From CAYGYG01 sp964354155 (GTDB lineage Bacteria > Hydrothermota > Tepidihabitantia > SM23-42 > CAYGYG01): a DNA stretch of 38,979 nucleotides. This document shows positions 16,950-23,748 of this stretch, in pieces. Numbering within the stretch: position 1 is the first letter of the stretch; each line of letters begins with the position of its first letter. Below the pieces are notes generated by a model. The model was given only the letters and a program-made list of their open reading frames with translations, was not told the DNA's origin and searched no databases. A program made the position numbers and the translations under genes. The stretch is from contig CAYGYG010000026.1 in the NCBI GenBank assembly GCA_964354155.1, positions 1 to 38,979 of the forward strand. The letters are read 5' to 3'.

Positions 16950-17849
16950 TCAGGCGAACCGGTGGAGTCCGGCCGACCGGGCGGCCTCCAGTGCCTGCCG
17001 GTACTCGGTGACGCGGAGCGGGCGGTTCAATGTGGGGTGAAGCTCGGCCTTGTAGGCGGGCCGGTACTGCTCCATGACATTCACGTAGGTCTCTTTTGAT
17101 ATTTCATCGGCGATAAAATGCATGATATTGTCAGTCTGGGCCAGTTGTCCGGGCAGGACGAGATGGCGGACGAGCAGGCCGCGCGGTGCGATGTCGTTTT
17201 CAATCAGGAGGTCACCGACCTGCCGGTGCATTTCCTTGAGCGCGAGCCGGTTTGCGCTGAAATAGCCGGTGATGGCCGATAGCGCCAAGCCGGTTGCGTC
17301 GTCGCCGTACTTCGCATCGGGCATATAGATGTCGATGACGCCGTTGAGCAACCCGAGGGTAGAGACGTCATCGTAGCCTCCGGTATTGTAGACTAAAGGC
17401 AGGGTTAGTCCCTGGCCGATGGCGATGGCCAGGGATTCGACGATCTGGGCAACGACGTGCGTGGGACTGACGAAATTCACGTTGTGACAGCCCAGGGTTT
17501 GTAAGTCGATCATCACCTGGGCCAGGCGCTCCGGCGTCACTTCGAAGCCGCGCCCGAGCTGACTTATGTCATGATTCTGGCAATAAACGCAGGCCAGATT
17601 GCAGTTGGTGAAGAATATCGTGCCGGAGCCGCCGCGTCCGACCAGAGGAGGTTCTTCGCCGAAATGCGGGCCATGAGAAGATACCCGGGCATAACGGCCG
17701 GTGCGGCATTGGCCGAGTTCGCCTTTGAAACGATTGACCCCGCACCGGCGCGGGCAGAGGTTGCAGTTTGAAAGCTGCGATAGTAGTTGCCCAACGCGTG
17801 ATGCGAGTTGTCCGGATCGGTTAAGCGCTAAGTAGGATGCTTCAGGCAT
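16950..17849 (-). CDS. Radical SAM protein, PflX / pyruvate-formate-lyase-activating-enzyme-like
   Basis: 299 residues. Seen: a Cys-rich start (CNLCPRRCGVNRFKGELGQC), then the radical-SAM cluster motif CNLACVYC (C-x3-C-x2-C) about 80 residues in, and downstream LPLVYNTGGYDDVSTL, IDIYMPDAKYGDDA and LLVRHLVLPGQLAQT. This combination is the COG1313 / PflX-like group. Family knowledge: radical SAM enzymes bind a 4Fe-4S cluster and generate a 5'-deoxyadenosyl radical; the target protein is unknown. No glycyl-radical enzyme gene is in the window. Start is the first Met in frame; the region upstream holds no clear promoter or Shine-Dalgarno. Confidence 0.85.
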   Translation of the reverse strand: MPEASYLALNRSGQLASRVGQLLSQLSNCNLCPRRCGVNRFKGELGQCRTGRYARVSSHGPHFGEEPPLVGRGGSGTIFFTNCNLACVYCQNHDISQLGRGFEVTPERLAQVMIDLQTLGCHNVNFVSPTHVVAQIVESLAIAIGQGLTLPLVYNTGGYDDVSTLGLLNGVIDIYMPDAKYGDDATGLALSAITGYFSANRLALKEMHRQVGDLLIENDIAPRGLLVRHLVLPGQLAQTDNIMHFIADEISKETYVNVMEQYRPAYKAELHPTLNRPLRVTEYRQALEAARSAGLHRFA

Positions 17850-17953
17850 TGCAGAAACCAGGGCGGTGTTTCTATCAGATCCTTTCTTTGCATTTCGAAA
17901 TGACGACCTGCTCGTTAAGATCGAGATTCTTGACTTCGCTACTGTGTCCCGAT

Positions 17954-18055
17954 GTCATTCTGAGGAGCAAGGCGACGAAGAATCCCAACCAAAATGCAGA
18001 AGAATCTCATATGCTAATTTTCAGAGACCCTTCGCTACACTCAGGGTGACAGGCG
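17954..18055. repeat. Diverged dispersed repeats
   Basis: Two fragments facing each other: GTCATTCTGAGGAGCAAGGCG (from 17954) and, inverted, CCCTTCGCTACACTCAGGG then TGACAGG (to about 18055). They belong to the same family as the GTCATTGCGAG units elsewhere but are more diverged. Nothing else was found in 17850-18116. Confidence 0.5.
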
Positions 18056-18116
18056 AAGTGCTCCACTAATGTAAAGTACTTCATGATACCGACGTCGTTC
18101 CTTAAGTGTATGTGGC

Positions 18117-19772
18117 TTACCTGATAAACACAAGGCGCTTGATCACACTCTCTTGACCGGCTGAAATCTTCAAGAAGTATACACCAGAAGGAACGGTCGC
18201 ACCATCTGACAAATGTCCATCCCAGGTGGCTGTGTGTTGACCTGCACCTTTAACGCCTTTGTTCAACCGCAGAAGGCAGCGGCCGGATAGTTCATAGATT
18301 TCTATCAAGACATTTTGTTCTCTGGACAAGTAATAACCAATCGCAGCCCTACCGTGGGAAGGATTAGACCGAAGGTTGACCCGGAGCCTTGAAACAGGGG
18401 ATGCCGTATTGCCCGTCCGGTCAGCAATCTTGACGAAAACCGTATCCGGCTCCGCCAGATCGCAGAGCGTCGCAACCAAGCATTTGATCATCTTGGTCAT
18501 AAAGACTGTGTCGAGAGTCGTAATTCGGTCATTCGCGGTATGGTAGTAGGGTGTCAAGACCCACTCCCAGAAACAAGCCGCCTCATAACCATTGTTCCAG
18601 AAAGACTGGTGATCCGAACCGCCCGGCGTGGAGGACTGTTGCCGGATATTAAGTCCAAGATGGTAGGTCGTGTCCATCTCGTAGAAACGCTGGGTAAGGA
18701 TCCTCGAACCGGCCCGATTACCGTGAGCGGCATTTGCTGAATCCCTTGCCCGAATGTTATAACCCAGCATTTCGCCATTGAGGACACCCCGGATCGAATC
18801 GCCTCGAGTTCCGGCTTCTGATGCATATCTACCACTACCGTAGATTCCTTGCTCTTCCGCATTGAAGGTAATGAACTTGATAGTGCGCTTAAAGGGAATT
18901 CGGGCGGTAACTTTGGCTCCAATTAATGCCGCAATCGTGCTTGTGCCGTTGTCGTCGGCACCGGGAGCCGGGCCACTTGATGGGACACAGTCGATGTGTG
19001 CACAGAGAATATACTGCTGTCTGGGATATACACGACCGATCTTGGTTGCCACAACGTTACTGTCGGTGTATGACGACCAGGTGAAGGGATGGAATTTGAC
19101 TGAGTCAATCCCGGTGTAGGACAAGGCTTTTTCATAAAAATGCCAGATAGCCGAGGAATTCTTGACATTGGTCGTATACCGTGAGAGAATGGTATCCAAT
19201 CGGCCACGGATCATTGTCGGCCGCTCACCGGTAAGATCACGGAGCATGCCCGAGACTTCACCGACTGTAATCTGATTAATGATCCACTGGATTACCGGGT
19301 TATAAGTAGTAGTTGGCGGTAACTCAAAAGATTTTGAGAACCCCAAGTCGATCGGTTGCATCGAAACCCACCGTAGATGGAATTTCATGGCGGGCAGAGC
19401 TTCAATCACCTCGGATTTAGCCTCGACAAAAAAGGAACCATCATCTACTGCAAGAATCTTACTGAACTGTGCTACCGTGCTCTGAACCTCATGAGGTTTT
19501 CGGTCAAAAGGAGGATAGACCACATAGAAATTCCTTCCAGCGGGAACTCGGCCAATGACCCTGGAGTCAAGGCCGGTTCGGGCAACCACTTCTTCAGTAG
19601 CCTCGACAATAATCGAATTTGTCATCAGGGCATAGGGAATAATATCGGCCTTGGCGAGTGGTGTGCGATCTTCGGCATGGCGAAGGGAGACTTGAAATAA
19701 GAAACGGCCTTGCACTCCTTCGCCTTCAGCAAATAACCAAAGAATAGATAAAAGAATCACGGCCTGCTTCAT
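18117..19772 (-). CDS. Secreted M28 zinc aminopeptidase with CTD
   Basis: 551 residues, with a signal segment (MKQAVILLSILWLFA). Zinc-site residues of family M28 are visible: His259 in AHIDC, Asp273 in PGADDNG, Glu306/Glu307 in FNAEEQG, Glu334 in NGEMLGY (Asp in most relatives) and His411 in YYHTANDR. The C-terminus is a CTD: RSNPSHGRAAIGYYL, IEIYELSGRCLL, WDGHLSDGATVPSGVYFL and a basic end. Family knowledge: M28 enzymes release N-terminal residues from peptides. With the subtilase and C25 enzymes it points to an extracellular peptide-scavenging lifestyle. A good AAAGGAGG precedes the start. Confidence 0.9.
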   Translation of the reverse strand: MKQAVILLSILWLFAEGEGVQGRFLFQVSLRHAEDRTPLAKADIIPYALMTNSIIVEATEEVVARTGLDSRVIGRVPAGRNFYVVYPPFDRKPHEVQSTVAQFSKILAVDDGSFFVEAKSEVIEALPAMKFHLRWVSMQPIDLGFSKSFELPPTTTYNPVIQWIINQITVGEVSGMLRDLTGERPTMIRGRLDTILSRYTTNVKNSSAIWHFYEKALSYTGIDSVKFHPFTWSSYTDSNVVATKIGRVYPRQQYILCAHIDCVPSSGPAPGADDNGTSTIAALIGAKVTARIPFKRTIKFITFNAEEQGIYGSGRYASEAGTRGDSIRGVLNGEMLGYNIRARDSANAAHGNRAGSRILTQRFYEMDTTYHLGLNIRQQSSTPGGSDHQSFWNNGYEAACFWEWVLTPYYHTANDRITTLDTVFMTKMIKCLVATLCDLAEPDTVFVKIADRTGNTASPVSRLRVNLRSNPSHGRAAIGYYLSREQNVLIEIYELSGRCLLRLNKGVKGAGQHTATWDGHLSDGATVPSGVYFLKISAGQESVIKRLVFIR

Positions 19773-19791
19773 GCGGCCTCCTTTCAGGGAA

Positions 19792-19819
19792 ATTGTAGTC
19801 TATATTGACGTTATGTCAA
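19792..19819 (-). promoter_or_regulatory. Promoter of the M28 peptidase gene
   Basis: Minus strand: TTGACA (19819-19814), a 16-bp spacer, TACAAT (19797-19792). About 20 bases of leader containing the Shine-Dalgarno follow. Confidence 0.7.
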
Positions 19820-19851
19820 GGGTCTAATGCGGTCGGTCCCGGGTGGGGTAG

Positions 19852-19924
19852 TGGGTCGTGCAGGATTCGAACCTGCGGCCACCGGATTAAAAATCCGGTG
19901 CTCTACCAACTGAGCTAACGACCC
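19852..19924 (-). tRNA. tRNA-Lys (anticodon UUU)
   Basis: 73 nt. A cloverleaf can be drawn: acceptor GGGTCGT/ACGACCC, D-stem GCTC/GAGC, anticodon stem CCGGA/TCCGG with loop TTTTTAA (anticodon TTT), T-stem GCAGG/CCTGC with TTCGAAT, discriminator A. No CCA is encoded. Confidence 0.96.
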
Positions 19925-19932
19925 GCGCGATG

Positions 19933-19961
19933 AGTATACCCGGGAAGCGGCAACGGGTCAA
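19933..19961 (-). promoter_or_regulatory. Promoter of tRNA-Lys
   Basis: Minus strand: TTGACC (19961-19956), a 17-bp spacer, TATACT (19938-19933). The expected start, about 19926, is next to the mature 5' end. Confidence 0.65.
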
Positions 19962-20044
19962 GACAAAACCCGCCGTACGCCGAGCACCTCTTGGGGACGT
20001 TGGTTCTAAGAGTACATTACTATGCTTGCTCCCCGATTTCGTCG

Positions 20045-20072
20045 TTGACAAAGATACGAATATCGCTACACT
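20045..20072 (+). promoter_or_regulatory. Promoter of the cheR-like gene
   Basis: TTGACA at 20045-20050, a 16-bp spacer, TACACT at 20067-20072. The expected start of transcription is at 20079-20080, on the ATG: leaderless. Confidence 0.7.
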
Positions 20073-20079
20073 AACCGTG

Positions 20080-21351
20080 ATGCCCGAACACAGGTCGTTG
20101 GAGATCGATTTCACCCGGGAGAAGTACGAGAAGCTGCGCGAATTCATCGAGGGCCAGAGCGGGGTCTTTGTTGACGACGCCCGGCTTGATGCCTTGCGCA
20201 TCAGTCTGGTTACGGAGATGTCGATCAACCAGGTCAGCACATTCGACGAGTACTTCGAATTGCTCACCAAACGCGATCCAAACCAGGAAGCATTCCGCAA
20301 TCTGCTCAACTTGATCACGCTGAACGAATCGCATTTCTTCAAGAACCCGGAGCATTTTCAGATCTTGGCCGAGAACGTCATCCCTGAGATCATCGAGCGC
20401 AAGGAGTCGAATGACAAGACGCTCCGCTTATGGAGCGCGGGTTGTTCGACCGGCGAAGAGCCGTACTCAATGGCAATTACCATGCTCGAAGCGCTTGGCG
20501 GACTCGAGGGCTGGAAGATGGAGGTTCTCGCCACCGATGTCAGTCAGAACGCGCTCGCTATCGGCCAACAGGGCGAGTATTTCAAGGGCTCGGTAAAAGA
20601 TGTTCGCAAGGAATGGCTCGATAAGTATTTCGATGTGGTTGACAACAAGTACCGGGTGAAGGATTTCGTGAAGCAGACAGTCAAGTTCCGGTACCTCAAC
20701 CTGATCCGGGAACCGTTTCCGATCGAGGAAGTGTACGGCCATGACGTTGTCTTCTGCCGCAACGTCACCATCCACTTCAAGATCGAATCGACCCGGCGCG
20801 TAGTCAGCCGTTTCTACGATACACTGCCCGATGTCGGTTATCTTTTTGTCGGCCCGCATGAGACGTTGTTGGGCGTGACCAACGAAATGCGACATCTCAA
20901 GATCGGATCAGCGTCGGTCTACTGCAAGGGCCCTTCGGTTCTGTTCAGCCGGGTTCCGTCCAAACTGGTCATTGCAACGATCTACATGAACCAGAAGAAG
21001 TATGAGTTCGCCAAGAGCATCTGCACCGACTTGATGACGCGTGAACCGGCCGAGGGCGAACACCATCTGCTGCTCGGCATGATCTTCCGGCAGGAGGGAA
21101 AGTTGGACGACGGTATCATGGAGCTGGAGCAGGCGGTCAGCTTCAACTCACAACTCGTGTTTGCCTATCTTCAACTGGCTGAAACCTACGAGGCCGCCGG
21201 CAATCAGGCCCAGGCCGTAAAGTACTATGACCGGACGATAGAGATTGCCCGCACCCGGCCCGTTTTCACTCCGATCGAAGTCGTCAACCGGCTGTCGAAG
21301 GACGACATCATCAACCTTGCCCAGAAAGGCCGAGACCGCGTCACCGGCTGA
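20080..21351 (+). CDS. CheR-type protein-glutamate methyltransferase with C-terminal TPR
   Basis: 423 residues from the ATG at 20080. A longer frame to 19930 is rejected because its first 50 codons overlap the promoters and have no homology features. Seen: a CheR N-terminal helical domain (REKYEKLREFIEG...), the SAM-binding motif LWSAGCSTGEEPYSMAI (from about 117), VFCRNVTIHF (usually NVLIYF) and, from about 297, TPR repeats (TIYMNQKKYEFAKSICTDL and a second unit with FAYLQLAETYEAAGNQAQA). Family knowledge: methylates Glu residues of chemoreceptors with SAM. No che neighbours are here, so the target may be a different signalling protein. TGA is the stop. Confidence 0.9.
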   Translation: MPEHRSLEIDFTREKYEKLREFIEGQSGVFVDDARLDALRISLVTEMSINQVSTFDEYFELLTKRDPNQEAFRNLLNLITLNESHFFKNPEHFQILAENVIPEIIERKESNDKTLRLWSAGCSTGEEPYSMAITMLEALGGLEGWKMEVLATDVSQNALAIGQQGEYFKGSVKDVRKEWLDKYFDVVDNKYRVKDFVKQTVKFRYLNLIREPFPIEEVYGHDVVFCRNVTIHFKIESTRRVVSRFYDTLPDVGYLFVGPHETLLGVTNEMRHLKIGSASVYCKGPSVLFSRVPSKLVIATIYMNQKKYEFAKSICTDLMTREPAEGEHHLLLGMIFRQEGKLDDGIMELEQAVSFNSQLVFAYLQLAETYEAAGNQAQAVKYYDRTIEIARTRPVFTPIEVVNRLSKDDIINLAQKGRDRVTG

Positions 21352-21366
21352 GCCCGGCGTCCGGAC

Positions 21367-21774
21367 CTATTCCAGCGACAGCAGAACAATCGCCGCGATA
21401 CTAAAGCCGATACCGATCAATTTCCGGACCGAAAAGGGTTCATGATGGAAAAACGTCGTCAGTAAGACGCTGACGAGCACATACTGTGCAGTAATCGGGA
21501 TGACGGCATTGCCTCGGCCGGTCGCGAAAGCTCGGGCCAGAAGCAAAGTGCCGATACCGCCCAGGACGCCGCTGCCCAGGGCCACCCAGAATGGACCCGA
21601 CACCGGGGGGATCTTGGTTGCCGGGAGGAGTACCAGGGGCATGACGATGCTGCCCAGCGAGAAGAGCAGGAATGCCGGCAGACTGCCAAGGCGATCCACC
21701 GACCATTTGGTGAGGAAGCCCCAAACACCCCAGACCAGAACTGCCGCCAAAGAGTAAACAAGCCATCCTTTCAT
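21367..21774 (-). CDS. Half-size EamA/DMT-type membrane transporter
   Basis: 135 residues from the ATG at 21774 (MKGWLVYSLAAVLVWGVWGF). Seen: four to five hydrophobic segments and the EamA-like GVWGFLTKWSV and LLARAFATGRGNAVIPIT. Full EamA proteins carry two such domains, so this one would work as a dimer, as small DMT carriers do. Substrate unknown. A GTG at 21780 is also in frame but lies directly against the -10 box. Predicted leaderless. Converges with cheR, 15 bases between stops. Confidence 0.8.
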   Translation of the reverse strand: MKGWLVYSLAAVLVWGVWGFLTKWSVDRLGSLPAFLLFSLGSIVMPLVLLPATKIPPVSGPFWVALGSGVLGGIGTLLLARAFATGRGNAVIPITAQYVLVSVLLTTFFHHEPFSVRKLIGIGFSIAAIVLLSLE

Positions 21775-21780
21775 GAGCAC

Positions 21781-21808
21781 ATTATATCTTGGTTTTGTTT
21801 TGAGTCAA
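21781..21808 (-). promoter_or_regulatory. Promoter of the EamA gene
   Basis: Minus strand: TTGACT (21808-21803), a 16-bp spacer, TATAAT (21786-21781). The expected start is exactly at the ATG (21774). Confidence 0.75.
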
Positions 21809-21904
21809 CCCTGCGTCGGACTGAGTCCTTTCCACTTTTCCTACAAGGTACAAATTACACGACTTTTGCACTGATACACGAAAGATGAATTTTAGGCGCC
21901 GTGA

Positions 21905-21998
21905 GGCTCATCTGAGCCACGAGCATTAGCTAAGCCACTCTGCGACCTAAGGGTCGCTGGCTGAGAGTGGCGACCGCCCTCTGACTTACTGGGCTAAT
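21905..21998 (+). ncRNA. Candidate structured RNA of unknown family (strand not certain)
   Basis: A nested set of perfect stems without a coding frame: GGCTC/GAGCC (21905-21909 with 21914-21918); ATTAGC/GCTAAT (21925-21930 with 21993-21998) enclosing GCCACTCT/AGAGTGGC (21934-21941 with 21964-21971), which encloses GCGACC/GGTCGC (21942-21947 with 21952-21957) with loop TAAG. A T-rich stretch (22010-22018) follows. No known RNA family was recognised and no clean promoter was found on either strand, so strand and extent are tentative. It fills part of the 21781-22395 gap. Confidence 0.45.
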
Positions 21999-22161
21999 AT
22001 CAACAACCTTTGTTTTTTGAGTCTAAGCACTATCGGGCGAATATGAGACCACCAGCCTAAATTTTATCTTCTTTAAAAAAGGCAAAAGTAGTGTTAGAAA
22101 TAAGTGGAGAGGAGTCAGTTGGCCGGGTCGGCCATCACCCCGGGCCCTCCTCAGATTCGAC

Positions 22162-22189
22162 TTGACGGGTACGTTTTTCCGGGTATGAT
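22162..22189 (+). promoter_or_regulatory. Promoter of the COG2403-ppdK region
   Basis: TTGACG at 22162-22167, a 16-bp spacer, TATGAT at 22184-22189. It predicts a start near 22196 and a 5' leader of about 200 nt. Confidence 0.55.
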
Positions 22190-22195
22190 TGGATG

Positions 22196-22395
22196 ATTCA
22201 CCTCGCCGTTGGGCAAAGCAGAGTCTTTCTCCAGGAGGGGGGGTGGAGATCTCCGCAATGACTCATGCAGGACAGAGGCAGACCCAGGTGTCGGATCAGC
22301 ATAAGGACTGATAACATTGAAGTTGCCGTCAGCAGGGTTGCGCTTCACCGCGGTTTCAGAGCTCTTTGCGGCAAGTCAGTTACAAAAGGAGTCCG
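22196..22395 (+). promoter_or_regulatory. Long structured 5' leader of the COG2403 gene
   Basis: About 200 nt between the predicted start and the ATG. TTGCCG (22323-22328) pairs with CGGCAA (22369-22374) just before the Shine-Dalgarno AAAAGGAG (22384-22391). A diverged fragment of the GCAATGAC repeat family lies at 22245-22262. A cis-regulatory element is possible but no known riboswitch was recognised. Confidence 0.35.
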
Positions 22396-23709
22396 ATGAA
22401 GAAAGTCATCATAATGGGTGCAGCCGGACGCGATTTCCACAACTTCAATGTGTTCTTCAGGAACAATCGTGACTATCGGGTCATTGCCTTCACGGCGACC
22501 CAGATACCCAACATTGAGAACCGGTCATATCCCGTGCAACTGACTGGTCCGCGATATCCACGGGGGATTTCCATCTATCCTGAGAAGATGCTCCCGGGAT
22601 TGATAAAGCAGAAAAAGGCCGACGTTGTGGTCTTTTCGTACAGTGACGTCAGCTACGAGTACGTGATGCACAGGTGCTCCGAGGTCACGGCCGCCGGGGC
22701 GGATTTCTGGCTGATGGGTCCAAAATCCTCGATGATTCGGTCAAAAAGACCGATGATCGCGGTGTGCGCCGTGCGCACCGGTTCCGGCAAAAGCCAGACG
22801 ACGCGGCGGATCTGCGAAATCCTCAAGAAGAAAGGAAAGACGTTCTCGGTGATTCGCCATCCGATGCCCTACGGCCGCCTGTCCCAGAGTATTGTTCAAA
22901 AGTTCACCCGGCTGTCGGACCTGGCCAAGTATCACTGTACTATCGAAGAGCAAGAGGAATACGAGCCACATATCCGGCGCGGTACCGTGGTGTTCGCCGG
23001 CGTCGACTATCAGAAGATACTGCACGCGGCGGAAAAAATTTCCGACATTATCGTCTGGGACGGCGGTAATAACGATTTGCCGTTCTACGAGCCTGACCTG
23101 CACATCGTGGTTTGTGATCCGCTCCGCGTCGGCCACGAAATGACTTACCATCCGAGCGAGGCCAACCTGCGCATGGCCGATGTCGCGATCATCAACAAGG
23201 TGGATTCGGCACGGCCGGAGAGCGTGAAGCAACTGAGGAAAAACATTGTCGCGGTCAACTCCCGGGCTATCGTTATTGAGGCGGAGTCACCGATTTCGGT
23301 CAATCATCCGGAGTTGATACGAGGACAGCGAGCGGTGGTGGTCGAGGACGGTCCGACCCTGACCCACGGCAACATGCTCTTTGGCGCCGGTGTCGTGGCG
23401 GCCCGGAAGTACCGGGCCGGGCGCATTGTCAGTCCCAGAAAGTACGCGGTGGGTTCTATCGCCCGGGCCTATGTGAAATATCCGCATCTGGGTGAGGTTC
23501 TGCCGGCGCTTGGGTATGGTGAACACCAGATGAGAGAGCTGGAGCGTACGATCAATCGCATTCCGGCCGACGTCGTGCTGATCGCGACCCCGGTCAACCT
23601 AAGCCGGTTTCTCAAGCTCAACAAGCCGGCGGTGAGAGTCAGCTACGAGCTGAAAGAAGTTTCGAAGCCGTCCCTGACCGAGGTCATCGCGAAGTTCTTG
23701 ATGAGATGA
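22396..23709 (+). CDS. COG2403-family P-loop protein (cyclic 2,3-diphosphoglycerate synthetase-like)
   Basis: 437 residues from the ATG at 22396, which has AAAAGGAG upstream; a start at 22366 is rejected. Seen: a Rossmann-like N-terminal domain (KKVIIMGAAGRDFHNFNVFF, SDVSYEYVMHRCSEVTAAGAD), then a P-loop VRTGSGKSQTTRRI (Gly129-Ser133), an IVWDGGNNDLPFY motif and VAIINKVDSA, a GTPase-like NKxD. Family knowledge: COG2403 members are annotated as predicted GTPases or cyclic 2,3-diphosphoglycerate synthetase; the true bacterial role is open. It lies 39 bases upstream of ppdK in the same direction, which suggests a link to phosphoglycerate/PEP metabolism. Stop is TGA. Confidence 0.85.
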   Translation: MKKVIIMGAAGRDFHNFNVFFRNNRDYRVIAFTATQIPNIENRSYPVQLTGPRYPRGISIYPEKMLPGLIKQKKADVVVFSYSDVSYEYVMHRCSEVTAAGADFWLMGPKSSMIRSKRPMIAVCAVRTGSGKSQTTRRICEILKKKGKTFSVIRHPMPYGRLSQSIVQKFTRLSDLAKYHCTIEEQEEYEPHIRRGTVVFAGVDYQKILHAAEKISDIIVWDGGNNDLPFYEPDLHIVVCDPLRVGHEMTYHPSEANLRMADVAIINKVDSARPESVKQLRKNIVAVNSRAIVIEAESPISVNHPELIRGQRAVVVEDGPTLTHGNMLFGAGVVAARKYRAGRIVSPRKYAVGSIARAYVKYPHLGEVLPALGYGEHQMRELERTINRIPADVVLIATPVNLSRFLKLNKPAVRVSYELKEVSKPSLTEVIAKFLMR

Positions 23710-23748
23710 CCGCCGTGGACAACGACGGCGGCGAATGGAGGTTTACCG

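Noticed and set aside
19930..20079. Longer N-terminus of the cheR-like protein
   Set aside because: It overlaps tRNA and gene promoters and has no conserved residues; the ATG at 20080 matches the leaderless promoter.
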